A DNA stretch of 64,000 bases from Glebionis coronaria (GCA_025667525.1 CM046881.1:499989627-500053626), one strand, 5' to 3'. Shown: positions 31,899 through 44,568, counted from the first letter of the stretch. Translations and numbers: made by a program. Notes: generated from the sequence alone by a model not told the origin.

Positions 31899-34292
31899 AT
31901 GTCCACCCCAGAAGTAAACTCCTCCTCCTCAACCCCCAACATCAAGATTCCCATGCTAGACGCATACAATTTTGAGTTGTGGAAGTTTAACTTCGAGCAA
32001 TTTCTACAAATCCATAACTACACCCTATGGGAAATTATTGAATATGGAAACACATTCAGTAAGGCTCAAAAGATTGCAGCTGCCATCTTAAAAAGAACAA
32101 ATGTTCAAGGTTCTACTGAAGAGGATCGAAGAGAAAAACCTGAAGATGGTAGAGCTTTATCAACTGAGGATATAGAAAAGAGAAGGGTTGACATGAAAAC
32201 CCTAAGCTTTCTGAAACTCTCTTTGGGGCAATAAAATCAGCACAAATACATAAGCTATGAGTCTGCAAAGGATCTTTGGTCAGCTCTTGATGTTTCTTAT
32301 GGTGGTAATGTTGATACTGTACAAGAGAAAAAGAAGCAACTCTTACATGAGTATGCTGTTTTTAAAGCTTAACCAAATAAGAAGCTAAGTAGTGTGAGAA
32401 GCAGACTTCTGGACATCACAAGCAAGCTATCCTTCATGGGAACAGTGCTTGGTGATGTTGATATTATCGCCACTTTTCTTAAAAGCCTTGGTGATGCATG
32501 GAAGACTGAAGCAAGGTCTATAATTGCTAATAACACTCACAAAAGTTCTACTTTTGATGATGTTTATAATAAACTGAGGCTGATAGAGAATGAAACTCTT
32601 TTGGATCATAGAAGCAAGTCTACCAATGGAAACATGGCCTTCTTCTCACATAGTGAAGGTCAATTCGATCAAAAGGAGTCATACATGCACCCCGTTACTG
32701 GATCAACTTGTGTCAACACTGGATCAAATCCTGTCAACGTCTCATATTCAGACGCTGACACATACAAAATTGACTCACCAAGAGTTAAGCCTGCTGGTAT
32801 TGATCTAGATACTATTTGTGCATACATTGCTTCATTGCCCAATGGTTCAGTGATTACATATGAGGACCTTGAGCAAATTAGTGATGAGCATTTGGAGGAG
32901 ATGGACATAAAGTGGAATATGGCCCTTGCAAGCATAAGGGCAAATAGATGGAAAAGAAGATTTAAGAAGAAGATGACTTTCAATGCCAAGGACACTGCTG
33001 GATTTGATAAATCCAAAGTTGAGTGTTACAATTGTCATCGCATGGAATACTTTATGAGAGAATGCAGATCTCCAAGAAGATCTGATGCTGGAAAACCCAC
33101 AAGCCAAATCATTAAGGCTCAGGATCCCAAAGCCATGGTTGCAATGCAAGAAATGGATGGTGTTGGATGGGATTTGAGCTATTTGGCTAAGGATGAGGAA
33201 GAGAATAAAGCTTTGGTTGCTAAACTGGAAGAAGAAGAGCATGTTCACTATGCTCTCATGGCACACTCCTCATCTTCATTAGACAATAAGGTATATGATG
33301 ATGCTTTTTGTAGTAAAGGTTGTCGTCTAAACACTGAAAGACTTAACAAAGAAGTTTTAAAATTGTCAACAGATGTGGGTAATGAAAGATGCAAGTTGTC
33401 TAACTATCAACTTGCTCTTACTCAAACTGAAAAGACTGTAGTTGAGTATAAGAAAATGGAGCTTGACCTAAAAGATCAAATAAATATCTTAAAACATGAT
33501 TTAAATGCTAGTACTGATATTAGAAACATCATGGAGAGGGTCAATGTTGAATTACAGGCTAAGTTAGATGAGGCTATCAAAAATAAGGATAATGTAGACC
33601 TTAAAATTCAGAGATTTAATAAAGCCTCACAAACCTTAGAAAAATGTGTTAGTGAACAAAGGGATTCTAGGGATATGACTAGGATTGGGATGAAAGAATA
33701 TGCTGGTGTTCCACCACCTGTTGGGGACTTCTATGGTGTCCAAAGAAAGGACTTATCTTGGACTGGTTTACCAGAACTCCAAGAAGAGGAATTTATTCCT
33801 CCACCAAGAGTTCTTACCCCAGTAGAGGAATATAGGTAGAAGTTGACTGATTTGGACCAATGGAAGAAAGCTAACTCTACCTTGTTTGTTAAGGGTGGCA
33901 TGCTTAGTGATAATCCAAATGAGTCTACCCCTATCAAAGTAAAAAACCCAATCACTGGAAAGACTGTTGACCTTGGCTCAAACGTTGTTAGAAAACCTAG
34001 TATTAAATATGCTGAAATGTATAGAAAAACTAGGTCACCAAAAAGCCAAATTAGTGATAATGGAACAGGTTTCTTTTCTTCTAGACCTAGAGTTATGTCT
34101 AGAAAAGCCTGTTGTACTTGTGGTAGTTTTTCACATTTAGCTGATAAGTGTGTCAACGCTTCAAAGGTCAACGCTGTCAAAAAGTCAAACACTGTCAAAC
34201 CCAAAACTTTTGTTCAGCAAAGTCCACAAGTTGTTAGACCAGCCATATTCTTTACTAAAGGGTCTAATACTTATGGACAAAGACCTTTTTAG
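31899..34292 (+). pseudogene. Element D gag polyprotein
   Basis: ATG 31899 (MSTPEVNSSSSTPNIKIPML) starts 53 bases inside the left LTR. One frame continues to 34292 with stops at 32232-32234, 32370-32372 (about) and 33837-33839. Capsid features are ELWKFNFEQFLQIHNYTLWEII, SYESAKDLWSALDVSYGG and DVDIIATFLKSLGDAWKTEARSII. The first zinc knuckle is CYNCHRMEYFMREC (33024-33065); its histidine is replaced by tyrosine at 33048-33050. A long coiled coil follows (TERLNKEVLKLSTDVGNERC to LEKCVSEQRDSRD), then a second, intact knuckle CTCGSFSHLADKC-type at about 34109-34150. The last part carries repeated Asn-Ala/Val-Asp words coded by AACGYTGAC. Confidence 0.88.
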
Positions 34293-34745
34293 AAGACCAA
34301 TACATGGTCTAATAGATAATAGGCTCCTGTAGCAACCTTAGGTTCAACGCTGATAAGAGTAATTTCAACGTTGACAACACCAAATCAAACGCTGACAAAA
34401 ACGTTGCCAAACCAAATAATGGTAAATATTTGCAACCAAAGGGAAAGGGGTTTAAAGCTTCTTCTAGCTTGACATGGAGACCTAAGAAAGATCAAAACCC
34501 TAATTCAGATGGGATTTCTATGACCTGTAACCGATTCAATTATATTTCAAAGGTCATAACAAACCAATTGGGGTTAACTGGGTGTTTAATCCAAAAGGGA
34601 TGAACAAGGGGTTGTTATGAGGACTAAGTCTGTTCTTGTTAAACAACCAAATGATTCCAAGTATGCTTAGGCTTGGGTTCCCAAAGAAAACTAATTTGTT
34701 TTCTTTATGTGTAGGGCATTTAAAAGCAGGTTAATGATTATGGCT
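34293..34745 (+). other. Element D gag-pol boundary
   Basis: Coding character persists in pieces (frame changes near 34300 and 34560) and ends with AWVPKEN and a TAA at about 34692-34694. A T-rich tract ending in TATGTGTAG then precedes the protease frame. Gag of C ends the same way (VWVPLRH, TAA, T-rich tract, TTGTTGTAG). At 34346-34400 the AACGYTGAC word occurs four times. Confidence 0.55.
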
Positions 34746-35800
34746 ATTGGGATACTGGATGCTCTAGGCACATGACTGGGAAGGAAGATTATCTCAATAA
34801 CTTCACTCCCATTAAGGATGATGACAAAGTTTACTTTGGAGGCGGATATGGAACTATCACCGGCAAAGGAACTCTTCTCACCAACAATTTGCGTTTTGAA
34901 AACATGTTTCTTGTAAAAGAGCTCGACTATAATTTGTTTAGTGTATCACAAGTTTGTGATAACAAAAATAAGGTTCTTTTCACTTATACTGAATGCTTGG
35001 TGTTGAGCAAGGATTTTAAAATACCAGATGTGAAATTCATTGATTATAGGACACCTAGGCATAAGGACATTTATAATGTGAATCTTAATGGAATTAGGAT
35101 GAATAATAACTTGTCATGTCTATATGCCAAGACTTGAGTTGATGAGAGTAATCTTTGGAACAGGAGATTAGGGCACATTAATTTTAAAAATATGAATAGA
35201 CTTGTGAGACATGGTTTGGTTGATGGTTTGCTTGAAAAGGCTTTCCCCAATAACCACTCTTGTGTTGCATGCCTTAAAGGCAAACAGCACAAGGTCTCAT
35301 TTAAGTCAAAACAGGCGCACTCTAGTTCTAAACCTCTTCACTTGCTACACATGGATTTGTTTGGTCCAACTAATATAGAAAGCTTAAATGGTAAATCTTA
35401 CTGTTTTGTCATCACTGATGATTTTTCTAGATTCACCTGGACTTTCTTTTTAGCTTGGAAAAGTGACACTACTGATACTTTGATTAACTTCATTACCCAA
35501 GTTGAAAAGAAGACTGGTAATGAGGTTAGGATGCTTAGAAGTGACAATGGTGGTGAGTTTAGAAAAAAGTTGGTGGATGATTTTTGTGCCAAGAAAGGGA
35601 TTACTAGACAATTTAGTGTAGCCAGAACCCCACAGCAAATTGGGGTTGCTGAGAGAAAGAATATAACCCTCATAGAAGCAGCCAGAACTATGTTGGCTGA
35701 TGCTCACATTCCCATTGCTTTTTGGGCTGAGGCTGTGAATACAACTTGTTATGTTCAGAATAGAGCATTAGTCAACAAGATTCATAACAAAACACCTTAG
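34746..35800 (+). pseudogene. Element D protease, pre-integrase and integrase core
   Basis: The protease motif reads WDTGCSRHMTGKEDYL at about 34745-34792 (DTG where C has DSG). YFGGGYGTITGKGTLL follows. A TGA at 35135-35137 falls before NLWNRRLGHINFKNMNRL; the usual WHRR has become WNRR, losing a zinc-binding histidine. CVACLKGKQHKVSFKSKQ is present. The core keeps Asp (LLHMDLFGPTN), Asp (MLRSDNGGEFRK) and Glu (IGVAERKNITLIEAAR). The frame closes with a TAG at 35798-35800. The module lies in a different frame from gag. Similarity to element C is obvious over the whole length, but D and C are separate families with different LTRs. Confidence 0.88.
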
Positions 35801-36780
35801 GTACTTTGGGGAAGGAAACCTAATATTGGTTTTCTTAAACCTTTTGGTAGTCATGTAGTTGTACTGGACACTAGTGATGCCTTAGGTAAATTTAGTGCTA
35901 AAGGTGATGAAGGCTACTTCATGGGTTATTCAGTGCAGAGTAGAGGATATAGGGTTTACCTTAAGAAGGAAAAACGTATACTTGAAAAGGTACATGTTAG
36001 GTTTTTAGAAAGTAAACCTAGTGATCCTAAAAGTGGTCCAAATTGGTTATTTGACTTGGAACCTCTATCTAGGACTTTGAATTACATGCCTGTTACTAAT
36101 CAAAAAATAGTGAAGTTAACTTCAAATGTTGTGGAAGAACCAGTTGTTGATGTTTCAGGTACACAGGTTAATGAAGAGGTTGGATCACAAGCAGACAAAT
36201 CATCACCCATACTTGAGTATGTAACTATTCCCATATGGACAGATGCACTTGCTGCTGCTACTGCTGCTGAAAAGGAAAATGGTGGTCCCCAAGTACACCA
36301 GTTGACAACATGCATGATTTTTCAGGTGCTGACAAAGGAAAATCTGGCGCTGACAAGACAACTTCAGACGTTGATGGCTCAAACGTTGACAACCATGATC
36401 CAGGCGTTGACAGCTCTCTTGACCATATTTTCTCTTCCAATTTTAAACAAGGTGAACCTTCAAACAGGAATGGAGAGGTTCATTCAGATATTGAGTAAAG
36501 AGAGTCTAAAGAAGATATTGGTAACATCTAAGATGAGATTGAAGATAACACACTTTTTGAGGGATGAGTGTTTACTTCTACAATTAAAAATCACCCTTCC
36601 TCTCTAATTATTGGTGATGTGATGTCCCTTGTGCAAACTAGAAGATCTCGTCAGAATCTTGGAGGATTTATTTCCAATATTCACAGGAAGGTTGATACCC
36701 CTCTTGTTCAAGCATGTTTGTTTGCCTGTTTTCTGTCATAATAGGAACCCAAGAAGATTTTTGATGCTCTCAAAGAACCA
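35801..36780 (+). pseudogene. Element D integrase C-terminus and linker
   Basis: Frame 2 continues through GRKPNIGFLKPFGSHVVVLDTSDALGKFSAKGDEGYFMGYSVQSRGYRVY and FDLEPLSRTLNYMP. Near 36306 reading shifts to frame 1: DFSGADKGKSGADKTTSDVDGSNVDNHDPGVDSS, a linker in which Gly/Asn-Ala/Val-Asp is coded by the AACGYTGAC-type word. Stops occur at about 36496 and 36741. The stretch joins the integrase to RT. Confidence 0.75.
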
Positions 36781-37234
36781 AGTTGGGTGGAAGCAATGCA
36801 GGATGAGCTTCATCAATTTTCTATCCAGGATGTTTGGGAGTTGGTTGATTGTCCCAAACATGTCAGACCTATTGGGACAAGATGGGTTCTTAGAAACAAG
36901 AAGGATGAAAGAGGCATTGTGATCAGGAACAAGGCACGTTTAGTGGCTGAAGGATATACACAAGAGGAAGGGATAGACTATGAGGAGGTCTTTGCACCAG
37001 TTGCAAGGATTGAGGCTATAAGGATATTTCTAGCCTATGCTTCCTACATGGGCTTTACTGTCTGTCAAATGGATGTGAAGAGTGCTTTTCTTTATGGCAC
37101 AATTGTTGAGGAGGTTTATGTAATGCATCTTCCTAGTTTTGAAGATTCAAAACATCCATACAAGGTATATTGAGTCAAGAAAGTTATGTATGGACTTCAT
37201 CAAGCCCCAAGAGCATGGTATGGCACATTGTCCA
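36781..37234 (+). pseudogene. Element D reverse transcriptase, part before the insertion of E
   Basis: Frame 1 encodes [84 protein letters not shown] and the catalytic motif [18 protein letters not shown]. After a TGA near 37171 the next frame has [16 protein letters not shown], cut at 37234 by the LTR of E. The remainder of RT is at 47983 and onward. Confidence 0.9.
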
Positions 37235-38704
37235 TGATAGGTGTGAAAACACCCATCCTTTTACCACTTATTTCTTACTAAAACAAGACCAAAACGCGTA
37301 TTTAATATCATTTGTTTGGAATTATGCGTGGTTTTTGTGTTTATTGTGTTTTCAGAGTTAACCGGATGAATATTGAAGAAAACATGGGATTGCACGGGTT
37401 TTATCAAGGAAAAAGACTCAAGACGAAGTCTATTGTCCAAGAGATGCAAAAGATTTGAAGTCAATGGGCCTGTTTGAAGATTTATCGAAGAAAAGGACCA
37501 AAGATGGAAGATTTTCATATGTCGAAGAAACTCAAGTCTATTAAACGAAGAAATTAAAAGACGAGTTGAATTTAATCGTCGACAAATCCCGAATCAGAAT
37601 CGAAAACGTCAACTTTTCTGAAAAGACGAGAAGACAAGAAGAACGGGAGAAATCCCACTCACCAACCAAAGGCAAGGACTATATAAAGGGATTCCCTTCA
37701 CACATTTGTAGGAGTTTTTAGGTTTTCATCTTTTCCTTTCTTTTGTTCGTAGGCTTCACCAACACCATTAGGGTGTTTGGTGATTTTCACTCTTGTTTAC
37801 CAATCTTATAGTTTAATCTTTTCCCTTTGATTGTTTAAACCTTAATCATCAATATAATCTTTCCATTTTCATCTTGTTCATCTTCTCTTTTTATTCATAG
37901 TTTTAAAGTCCTTGTTTGATTGATTTTGATCTTCTAAAGTTAATGGGTTTTGTGTTTTTATGATTGGGATTTGTTGTTTATGGTTAGTAAACGAATTGTG
38001 TTTAGTTTGGTTCAAATTCTTTGGTTAAATTTGGTTTGCTTGGCTAAAAATCGTATGTCCCCTGTTTTCTGCTGTTTATGTTCTTCATTTCCCCAGTTAT
38101 TCCGAGTAGCCACATTTATTCCGGATAGGATTGTTATTCCGCATAGCCTTATTATTCCGAGTAGAGTTTATTCCGAGTAGGACTATTTATTCCGAATAGG
38201 AATTTTATTCCGCATAGGGTTTCTCCATCCGGAATATTTATTATTCCGGATAGCCAATATTCCGAGTAGGACTCTTTATTCCGAATAGTCAATTTATTCC
38301 GTATAGCTTAATCATTCGGAATTGCATGATTATTCCGCATAGCTTCAATATTCCGAATAGCTTCAATATTCCGGATAGCACCATATTCCGCATAAGGACT
38401 TTATTCCGAGTAGCGGACTTATTCCGGATAGCACCATTTATTCAGCATGATCATTATTCCGAATAGAGCATTTTTAAGGTTATTTTCAAGTTACTGTTTT
38501 ATTTAAATTTTAATTCAAGTTTTATTTTTTATTGATTAATTGCTTCTAGTTCACCTTTTAGTTACTTCCCACATTCACCTTTTTAGTAGAATAGAAAACC
38601 AAACCCCCTATTTGTCACCAAGAACAATCATTCCACTTTGAGCTGTGAATCAATTCGAGGAGATTCCGAGAACTAATCTGAACCCAATGAAAACCAATGT
38701 ATCA
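37235..38704 (+). repeat. Element E left LTR
   Basis: It runs TGATAGGTGTGAAAACACCC to TGTATCA. A CTATATAAAG at about 37678-37687 is a good TATA box. The array of TTATTCCGNATAG words occupies 38092-38470. Confidence 0.95.
38092..38470 (+). repeat. TTATTCCGNATAG array in element E left LTR
   Basis: About 25 irregular copies of TTATTCCG(A/C/G)(A/G)TAG(C/G) spaced 13-22 bp apart, always on the same strand. The same array is in the right LTR at about 47370-47750 with few changes. Confidence 0.9.
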
Positions 38705-38706
38705 AA

Positions 38707-38724
38707 TGGCGCCGCTGCCGGCTC
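38707..38724 (+). promoter_or_regulatory. Element E primer binding site (tRNA-Asp)
   Basis: TGGCGCCGCTGCCGGCTC starts two bases after the LTR. The first eight bases match the complement of plant tRNA-Asp exactly, and later bases match with a few mismatches. Confidence 0.85.
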
Positions 38725-38901
38725 TTCTCGTTAAGATTACCTGTTTTTGTGAGAACTTGGATTTTGGGATCCGTTCACCGTGAACGTTACTTTTTCATAA
38801 AAACTTTCAAAAACCCTAAAACATATAAAAATCCTAAAAAGTAAAAAACCATAAAAACCAAAAATATTTCTTGTTTGCTTTGTTAGTTCTTTTGTAGGTG
38901 C

Positions 38902-41892
38902 ATGCGTACATGATCAACGTCTTATCAAGAGCCCGAGCCTCTCGAAGACTTAGACATGGCCGGTGTACAAAACAACAACAATAACCCACCTCAAAACAAT
39001 AACAATCCATCTCTAAACAACAATAATAACAACAAAAATGAGCCTCTACCAGACAATCGCCCGATGATTGAACTTCTACAATCACATGTAGATGGCAACA
39101 ATGATCCAATTGTCATACCCGCGATTGCAGCCAACAACTTTGAGCTCAAATCCGGCTTTATCCAGATGGTCTATGCTCAACCATTCTTGGGACGTACCAT
39201 TGATGATCCACATGACCACATCAAGAGATTCCTTCAACTCACTAATACGTTCAAATTCAATGGTGTTCCACAAGAGGTAATCCGTTTACAACTTTTTCCC
39301 TTTTCTTTAGAGGGACAAGCCCGGCATTGGCTTGCTAAGGAACCGCCACAAAGTATTCTGACGTGGACGGATTTGGAGACCAAGTTTATAAACTACTTTT
39401 TCCCACCCTATCGTACTACCGCTTTGCGGAATGAAATTATCAATTTTGAACAAAAGTACGATGAGTCATTTAGTGAATCTTGGGATCGTTTTAAAGATCT
39501 TTTAAGAAAGTGCCCACAACATGGTTTTACCAAAGTGCACCAAATTAATACTTTTTATAATGGTTTAAGCATGAATGACCAAGATTCACTAAACAGTGCC
39601 TCGGGGGGTAATATTTTGGTTAAGACTTCCAATGCCGCTTGGGATATTATTGAAAATAAGTCTCGTGTGCAAACCAAAAGTGTTCGGACCAATGCCGCTA
39701 GTGCTAGTACTAGTGACAACGACAAGCGACTTGACAAAATTACTACGCTTCTTGAATTGCTTGCCGCCCAAACCGCTAGCAATACCAACAACATCAACGC
39801 TAAAAACGCTCAAGTCAATGCTGTTAGCCAACCATGTGAAATATACGGGGGTCCTTACTCTTACACCACTTGTACCACCACCCAAGACTACCCTTCTGAG
39901 AATGTGAATGCAGCATACGGTACCTATCCTCCGGCCGCTTATCAAGCTCGTCCTCAAGGTGACCGCAACTTGCTTAGCTACCGCTCGAACAACTTTCTCT
40001 CACCTCCCGGTTTTCCTCCTAACAACCCAAACCAACAACAAAACCTCAATCGCCCTCCTCAACAACAACAACCTCGTGCACCATACCAACCACCTCAAAG
40101 ACAACCATATCCACCTTAAAGAAACAACCAAGTTTACCAACAATCTGCTTATCAACCACCCGCCTACCATGCTCCCCCTCCCAACCAACCTACTGCATTG
40201 CACCAAGATGTTGAAACCTACATGAGTACCAATGATGTGATTGTGGAAAATCTCCAGCGGGAAGTGCTCAACTTGAAAGCAGACATGGTGAAACAAGGGA
40301 ACGATCTGAGAGCTGATATGTGAAACACTTTGGCAAGTCAAACGAATGACTTAAGGAACATGATGGCTGGTTTCTTCCAAGGTAATCAATCCTCTTCTTC
40401 GGGTACTCTTCCGAGTAACATCGTTGCGAATCCAAGAGGGGAGATGAAAGCAATCACTACTCGCAGTGGCAAAGGTACCAAGGAACCCGAGCTTCCTATA
40501 CCTCCACCGGTGATTGTGGCTAAGGAAAACGAGTCACCTGATCCTATTCCTCATCCTTCTACTTCCCCAATTTCTCCACCTCTTACTTCTACCCCTCCAC
40601 CACACAAGGATGTGAGTGATCCTATTCTCCCAAAGCCTTCCTCTTCTTCCGATATACCTTATCCTTCAAGGTTGAGGAAAGAGAAGCTCAAAAGCAAGGA
40701 CGATATTCAGGTTTCGAACTTCCTTAAAATGTTTAAACAATTATATTTCAACATCTCCTTCGCTGAGGCTCTCGCTCACATGCCTAAGTACGCGAAAATG
40801 TTCAAAGATCTTCTTAGCGACAAGGAGAAGCTTCTTGATATTGCTAACACCCAACATAATGAGAATTGCTCTGCAGTGCTCTTAAGGAAATTGCCAACCA
40901 AGCTTGGTGATCCGGGTCGCTTCTTAATCCCTTGCAACTTCCCGGGAGTAGAGAATTGCATGGCCCTAGCCGATCTAGGTGCCAGTATTAACTTAATGCC
41001 TTTATGTGTTTGGAAGCAATTATCTCTCCCGGAGCTAGTCCCCACCAAAATGACTTTGGAATTAGCTAACCATACGGTTGCTTATCCAGTGGGGATAGCC
41101 GAAGACGTCTTTGTAGGAGTCGACAAATACACTTTTCCTACCGATTTCGTCGTTGTTGACTACGATATGGACCCTCGTGTGCCATTAATTGTTGGTCGTC
41201 CATTCTTAAGAACCGGTCGCACTCTCATCGATGTTGAAGCAGTTGAGCTTATCATGAGAGTGGGTGACGATAAAATTGTCTTCAACATGGGAAAGCTTTC
41301 TAAACAGCCTTATGCATACGAGAGTGTTAATTGTATTGACGTTCTTGATGAGGCTTGTGAAGAACACTTCAAAGATGCTTGTAAAAATATTCCTACCTCT
41401 CTTCCCAATGTTGAGACCGTTTCCTCTATTGATTCATCACTATCTCTATTTGGAGAAAGTGATTTCCTTTGGAAAGATTTGGAAGCCACCATGGGAGATG
41501 TGAACTTAGCAAATGACGATTCTACCACCGATTGGGATGAAGATATGTGTCTCATCGAGAACCTTCTCAAAGATGATCATATTCCTCTACCATCTCCCAA
41601 GGATATTGCTATCGATGCACCGACTTTGAATACGCCTCCCATCGGAAATCCTCTGGATTTAGAACTTAAGGAGTTGCCGCCCCATCTCGAGTACGTGTTC
41701 CTTGAAGATAAGAAGAAGCCGCCCGTCATCATTGCTAAGGACTTGAAAGAAGAAGAGAAATATCGACTCATCGCCGTGCTTAAAGATCATAAGAAGGCAA
41801 TTGCTTGGAAAATTTCCGACATCCGCGGAATTGATCCAAACTTTTGTACTCACAAGATTCTCATGGAAGATGACTTTAAACCCGCAATCTAA
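38902..41892 (+). pseudogene. Element E gag-protease
   Basis: The ancestral start is ATG 38902, homologous to 622 in A, but codon 38911-38913 is TGA where A has AGA; the next ATG is 38956 (MAGVQNNNNN). Other stops are TAA 40117-40119, TGA 40321-40323 and TAA 41890-41892. Gag core features are VIRLQLFPFSLEGQARHWLAKEP and FINYFFPPYRTTALRNEI. The zinc knuckle is destroyed: CEIYGGPYSYTTC at 39835-39873 has Tyr in place of the second Cys and of the His. Protease is complete, with ADLGASINLMPLCVWKQL at about 40969 and FLRTGRTLIDV. The frame then runs on into the RT N-terminal region (LEYVFLEDKKKPPVIIAKDL). Confidence 0.92.
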
Positions 41893-43437
41893 AGCCAAAG
41901 AACGGTTAATCCTCGCATTCACGACGTCATCAAACAAGAGGTTATCAAAATTCTTGATTCCAGCTTGATTTACCCTATTTCGGATTCGCCATGGGTAAGT
42001 CCCGTCCATTGTGTGCCCAAGAAGGGCGGAATAACCGTTGTTCCCAATGAACATAACGAGTTGATTCCCACTCGTCTCGTTACTGGGTGGATAGTTTGTA
42101 TCGACTATCGCAAGCTCAATGATGCCACGAGAAAAGATCACTTTCCTCTTCCTTTCATGGATCAAATGCTCGAGCGTCTAGCTGGTAATGACTATTACTG
42201 CTTTTTAGACGGTTTCTCCAGGTATTTTCAAATTCCCATCGATCCCAAGGACCAAGAAAAGACCACATTCACTTATCCCTACGGAACATTTGCTTACAAA
42301 CGCATGCCTTTTGGTTTATGCAATGCTCCTGGGACGTTCCAAAGGTGTATGATGGCTATCTTCCATGACATGGTGGAAGACACTATGGAAGTATTCATGG
42401 ATGATTTCTCGGTTTATGGAGATTCATTCTCTGCTTGCCTTGCCAATTTAGAACGTATGCTTAAGCGGTGTGAAGACAGTCGCCTTGTTCTTAATTGGGA
42501 AAAATGTCATTTCATGGTAACAGAGGGCATCGTGCTAGGACACAAGATCTCCAAAGCCGGTCTTGAAGTGGACCGTGCTAAAGTCGATGTTATTGCTAAG
42601 TTGCCTCCACCTTCAACCGTGAAGGGTGTGAGAAGTTTCCTTGGTCATGCGGGCTTCTACCGTCGCTTTATCAAAGATTTTTCTAAAATCGCTCGCCCGA
42701 TGACCCACCTCTTGGAAAAAGATACTCCTTTTATCTTCTCCAACGAGTGTATTGAAGCCTTCAACTTGCTTAAGTATAAGCTAACTAAGGCACCGGTCTT
42801 GGTTACCCATAATTGAGAGCTTCCCTTCGAGTTGATGTGCGATGCTAGCGACTTTGCTATTGGTGCGGTTTTGGGCCAAAGAGTGAATAAACACTTCCAA
42901 CCAATCCGCTATGCTAGCAAGACAATGACGGGGGCCGAATTGCATTACACGACAACCGAAAAAGAGCTTTTAGCTGTTGTCTATCCCTTTGAAAAGTTCC
43001 GCCCCTATCTTGTCCTTTCCACCACAATCGTTTACACCGATCATTCCGCGTTGAAGTACTTGTTAACTAAACAAGATTCCAAACCAAGACTTCTTCGCTG
43101 GGTTTTGCTACTTCAAGAATTTAAAATCGGAATTCGTGATAAGAAGGGCGCTAAAAACCTAGCCGCGGATCATCTCAGTAGACTTGAGGACCCTTACCAA
43201 GGGGAAATTCCGACCAAAGAGATCAATGACTCTTTTCCCCTGGAGACCTTAATGTCTATCAACTCGACTTCTGATGAAACCCCGTGGTTTGCGGACATTG
43301 CAAACTACTTGGCGGGTGGAATTCTCGTTGACGGGCTAACATCCCAACAAAAGAAGAAGTTCTTCAAAGACATTAAGACTTACTTTTGGGATGACCCGTA
43401 TCTATTCAAACAATGTGCTGATTTGATTATTCGCTGA
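41893..43437 (+). pseudogene. Element E reverse transcriptase and RNase H
   Basis: The frame is unchanged from gag. RT motifs are VVPNEHNELIPTRLVTGW then VCIDYRKLNDATRKDHFPLPFMDQML, YCFLDGFSRYFQIPI (catalytic Asp), FAYKRMPFGLCNAPGTFQRCM and VFMDDFSVYG at about 42391-42420 with both Asp intact. GHAGFYRRFIKDFSKIARPMTHLL ends RT. A TGA at 42814-42816 stands where tryptophan is expected, then RNase H begins ([19 protein letters not shown], Asp kept; [22 protein letters not shown], Glu kept; [13 protein letters not shown], Asp kept; AADHLSRLE). A TGA at 43435-43437 stands before CVDG. Without these two changes the enzymes look complete. Confidence 0.93.
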
Positions 43438-44568
43438 TGTGTTGATGGATCGGCAGCTTTAGAAATCCTTGACGCTTGCCACAAAGGACCCACCGGTGGT
43501 CACTTTGATCCCAACTACACCGCCAAAAAAGTGTTTGACTCGGGATTTTATTGGCCCACCATTTATCGTGATGCTCACGAGATGGTTAAACGTTGTGATG
43601 CTTGCCAAAAACAAGGCAAGATCACACATAAAGACGAGATGCCTCAGAATTTCATACAAGAGTGTGAAATCTTTGATGTTTGGGGTATCGACTTTATGGG
43701 TCCATTCCCTTCCTCTAAAGGAAACAAATACATCCTTGTAGCCGTTGACTACGTTTCAAAGTGGGTTGAAGCCAAAGCTTTACCTACATATGACGCAAGG
43801 GTGGTTTGTAACTTTTTGAAATCGTTATTCGCTAGATTCGGTGTGCCTCGTGCCATTATTAGTGATCGCGGGACTCATTTTTGCAATGACCAATTTGGAA
43901 GAGTCATGGCTAAGTATGGTGTAAATCATCGTCTTTCCACCGCCTACCACCCACAAACTAATGGCCAGGCTGAAATCTCTAACCGAGGATTAAAGCGAAT
44001 TCTTGAAAGAACCGTGGGAGAGCAGCGTGCCTCATGGGCTGATAAACTTGATGATGCTTTGTGGGCTTTTCGTACCGCTTACAAGACTCCGATTGGTTGT
44101 ACACCATATCGTCTCGTGTACGGGAAAGCGTGCCACCTCCCCATTGAGTTGGAGCACAAGGCTTACTGGGCCTTGAAGTGGGCTAATTTCGATATCAACA
44201 AAGCCGGTGACCTACGTAAGATCCAACTCAATGAGCTCAATGAACTCCGTAATGAGGCTTATGAAAATTATTTGATCTATAAGGAAAAGACTAAGCTCAT
44301 TCACGACTCTAAGATTAAAAACCGAGAGTTCCAAGTCGGAGACAAAGTTTTACTCTTTAACTCTTGGTTGAAAATCTTTTCGGGCAAGCTGAAATCTCGT
44401 TGGTCCAGCCCATTCACCATTGCCCAAATTTTTCCATATGGTACTCTCGAGCTCGCTCAACCTAATGGACATAATTTTAATGTGAATGGCCAACGAGTGA
44501 AGTTGTACTTTGGTGAGGACATCTCTCAAGAGATGATTCCATCCTTCACCATGTTTCCCATGAACTAA
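43438..44568 (+). pseudogene. Element E integrase
   Basis: It is in the same frame again. The HHCC zinc domain is complete: [24 protein letters not shown] ... [11 protein letters not shown]. The core has Asp in [21 protein letters not shown], Asp in [14 protein letters not shown] and Glu in [19 protein letters not shown]. The C-terminal part has [30 protein letters not shown] and [14 protein letters not shown], ending at TAA 44566-44568. No chromodomain is present, as expected for Athila. There are no stops or frameshifts within these 376 codons apart from the stop immediately upstream. Confidence 0.93.
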
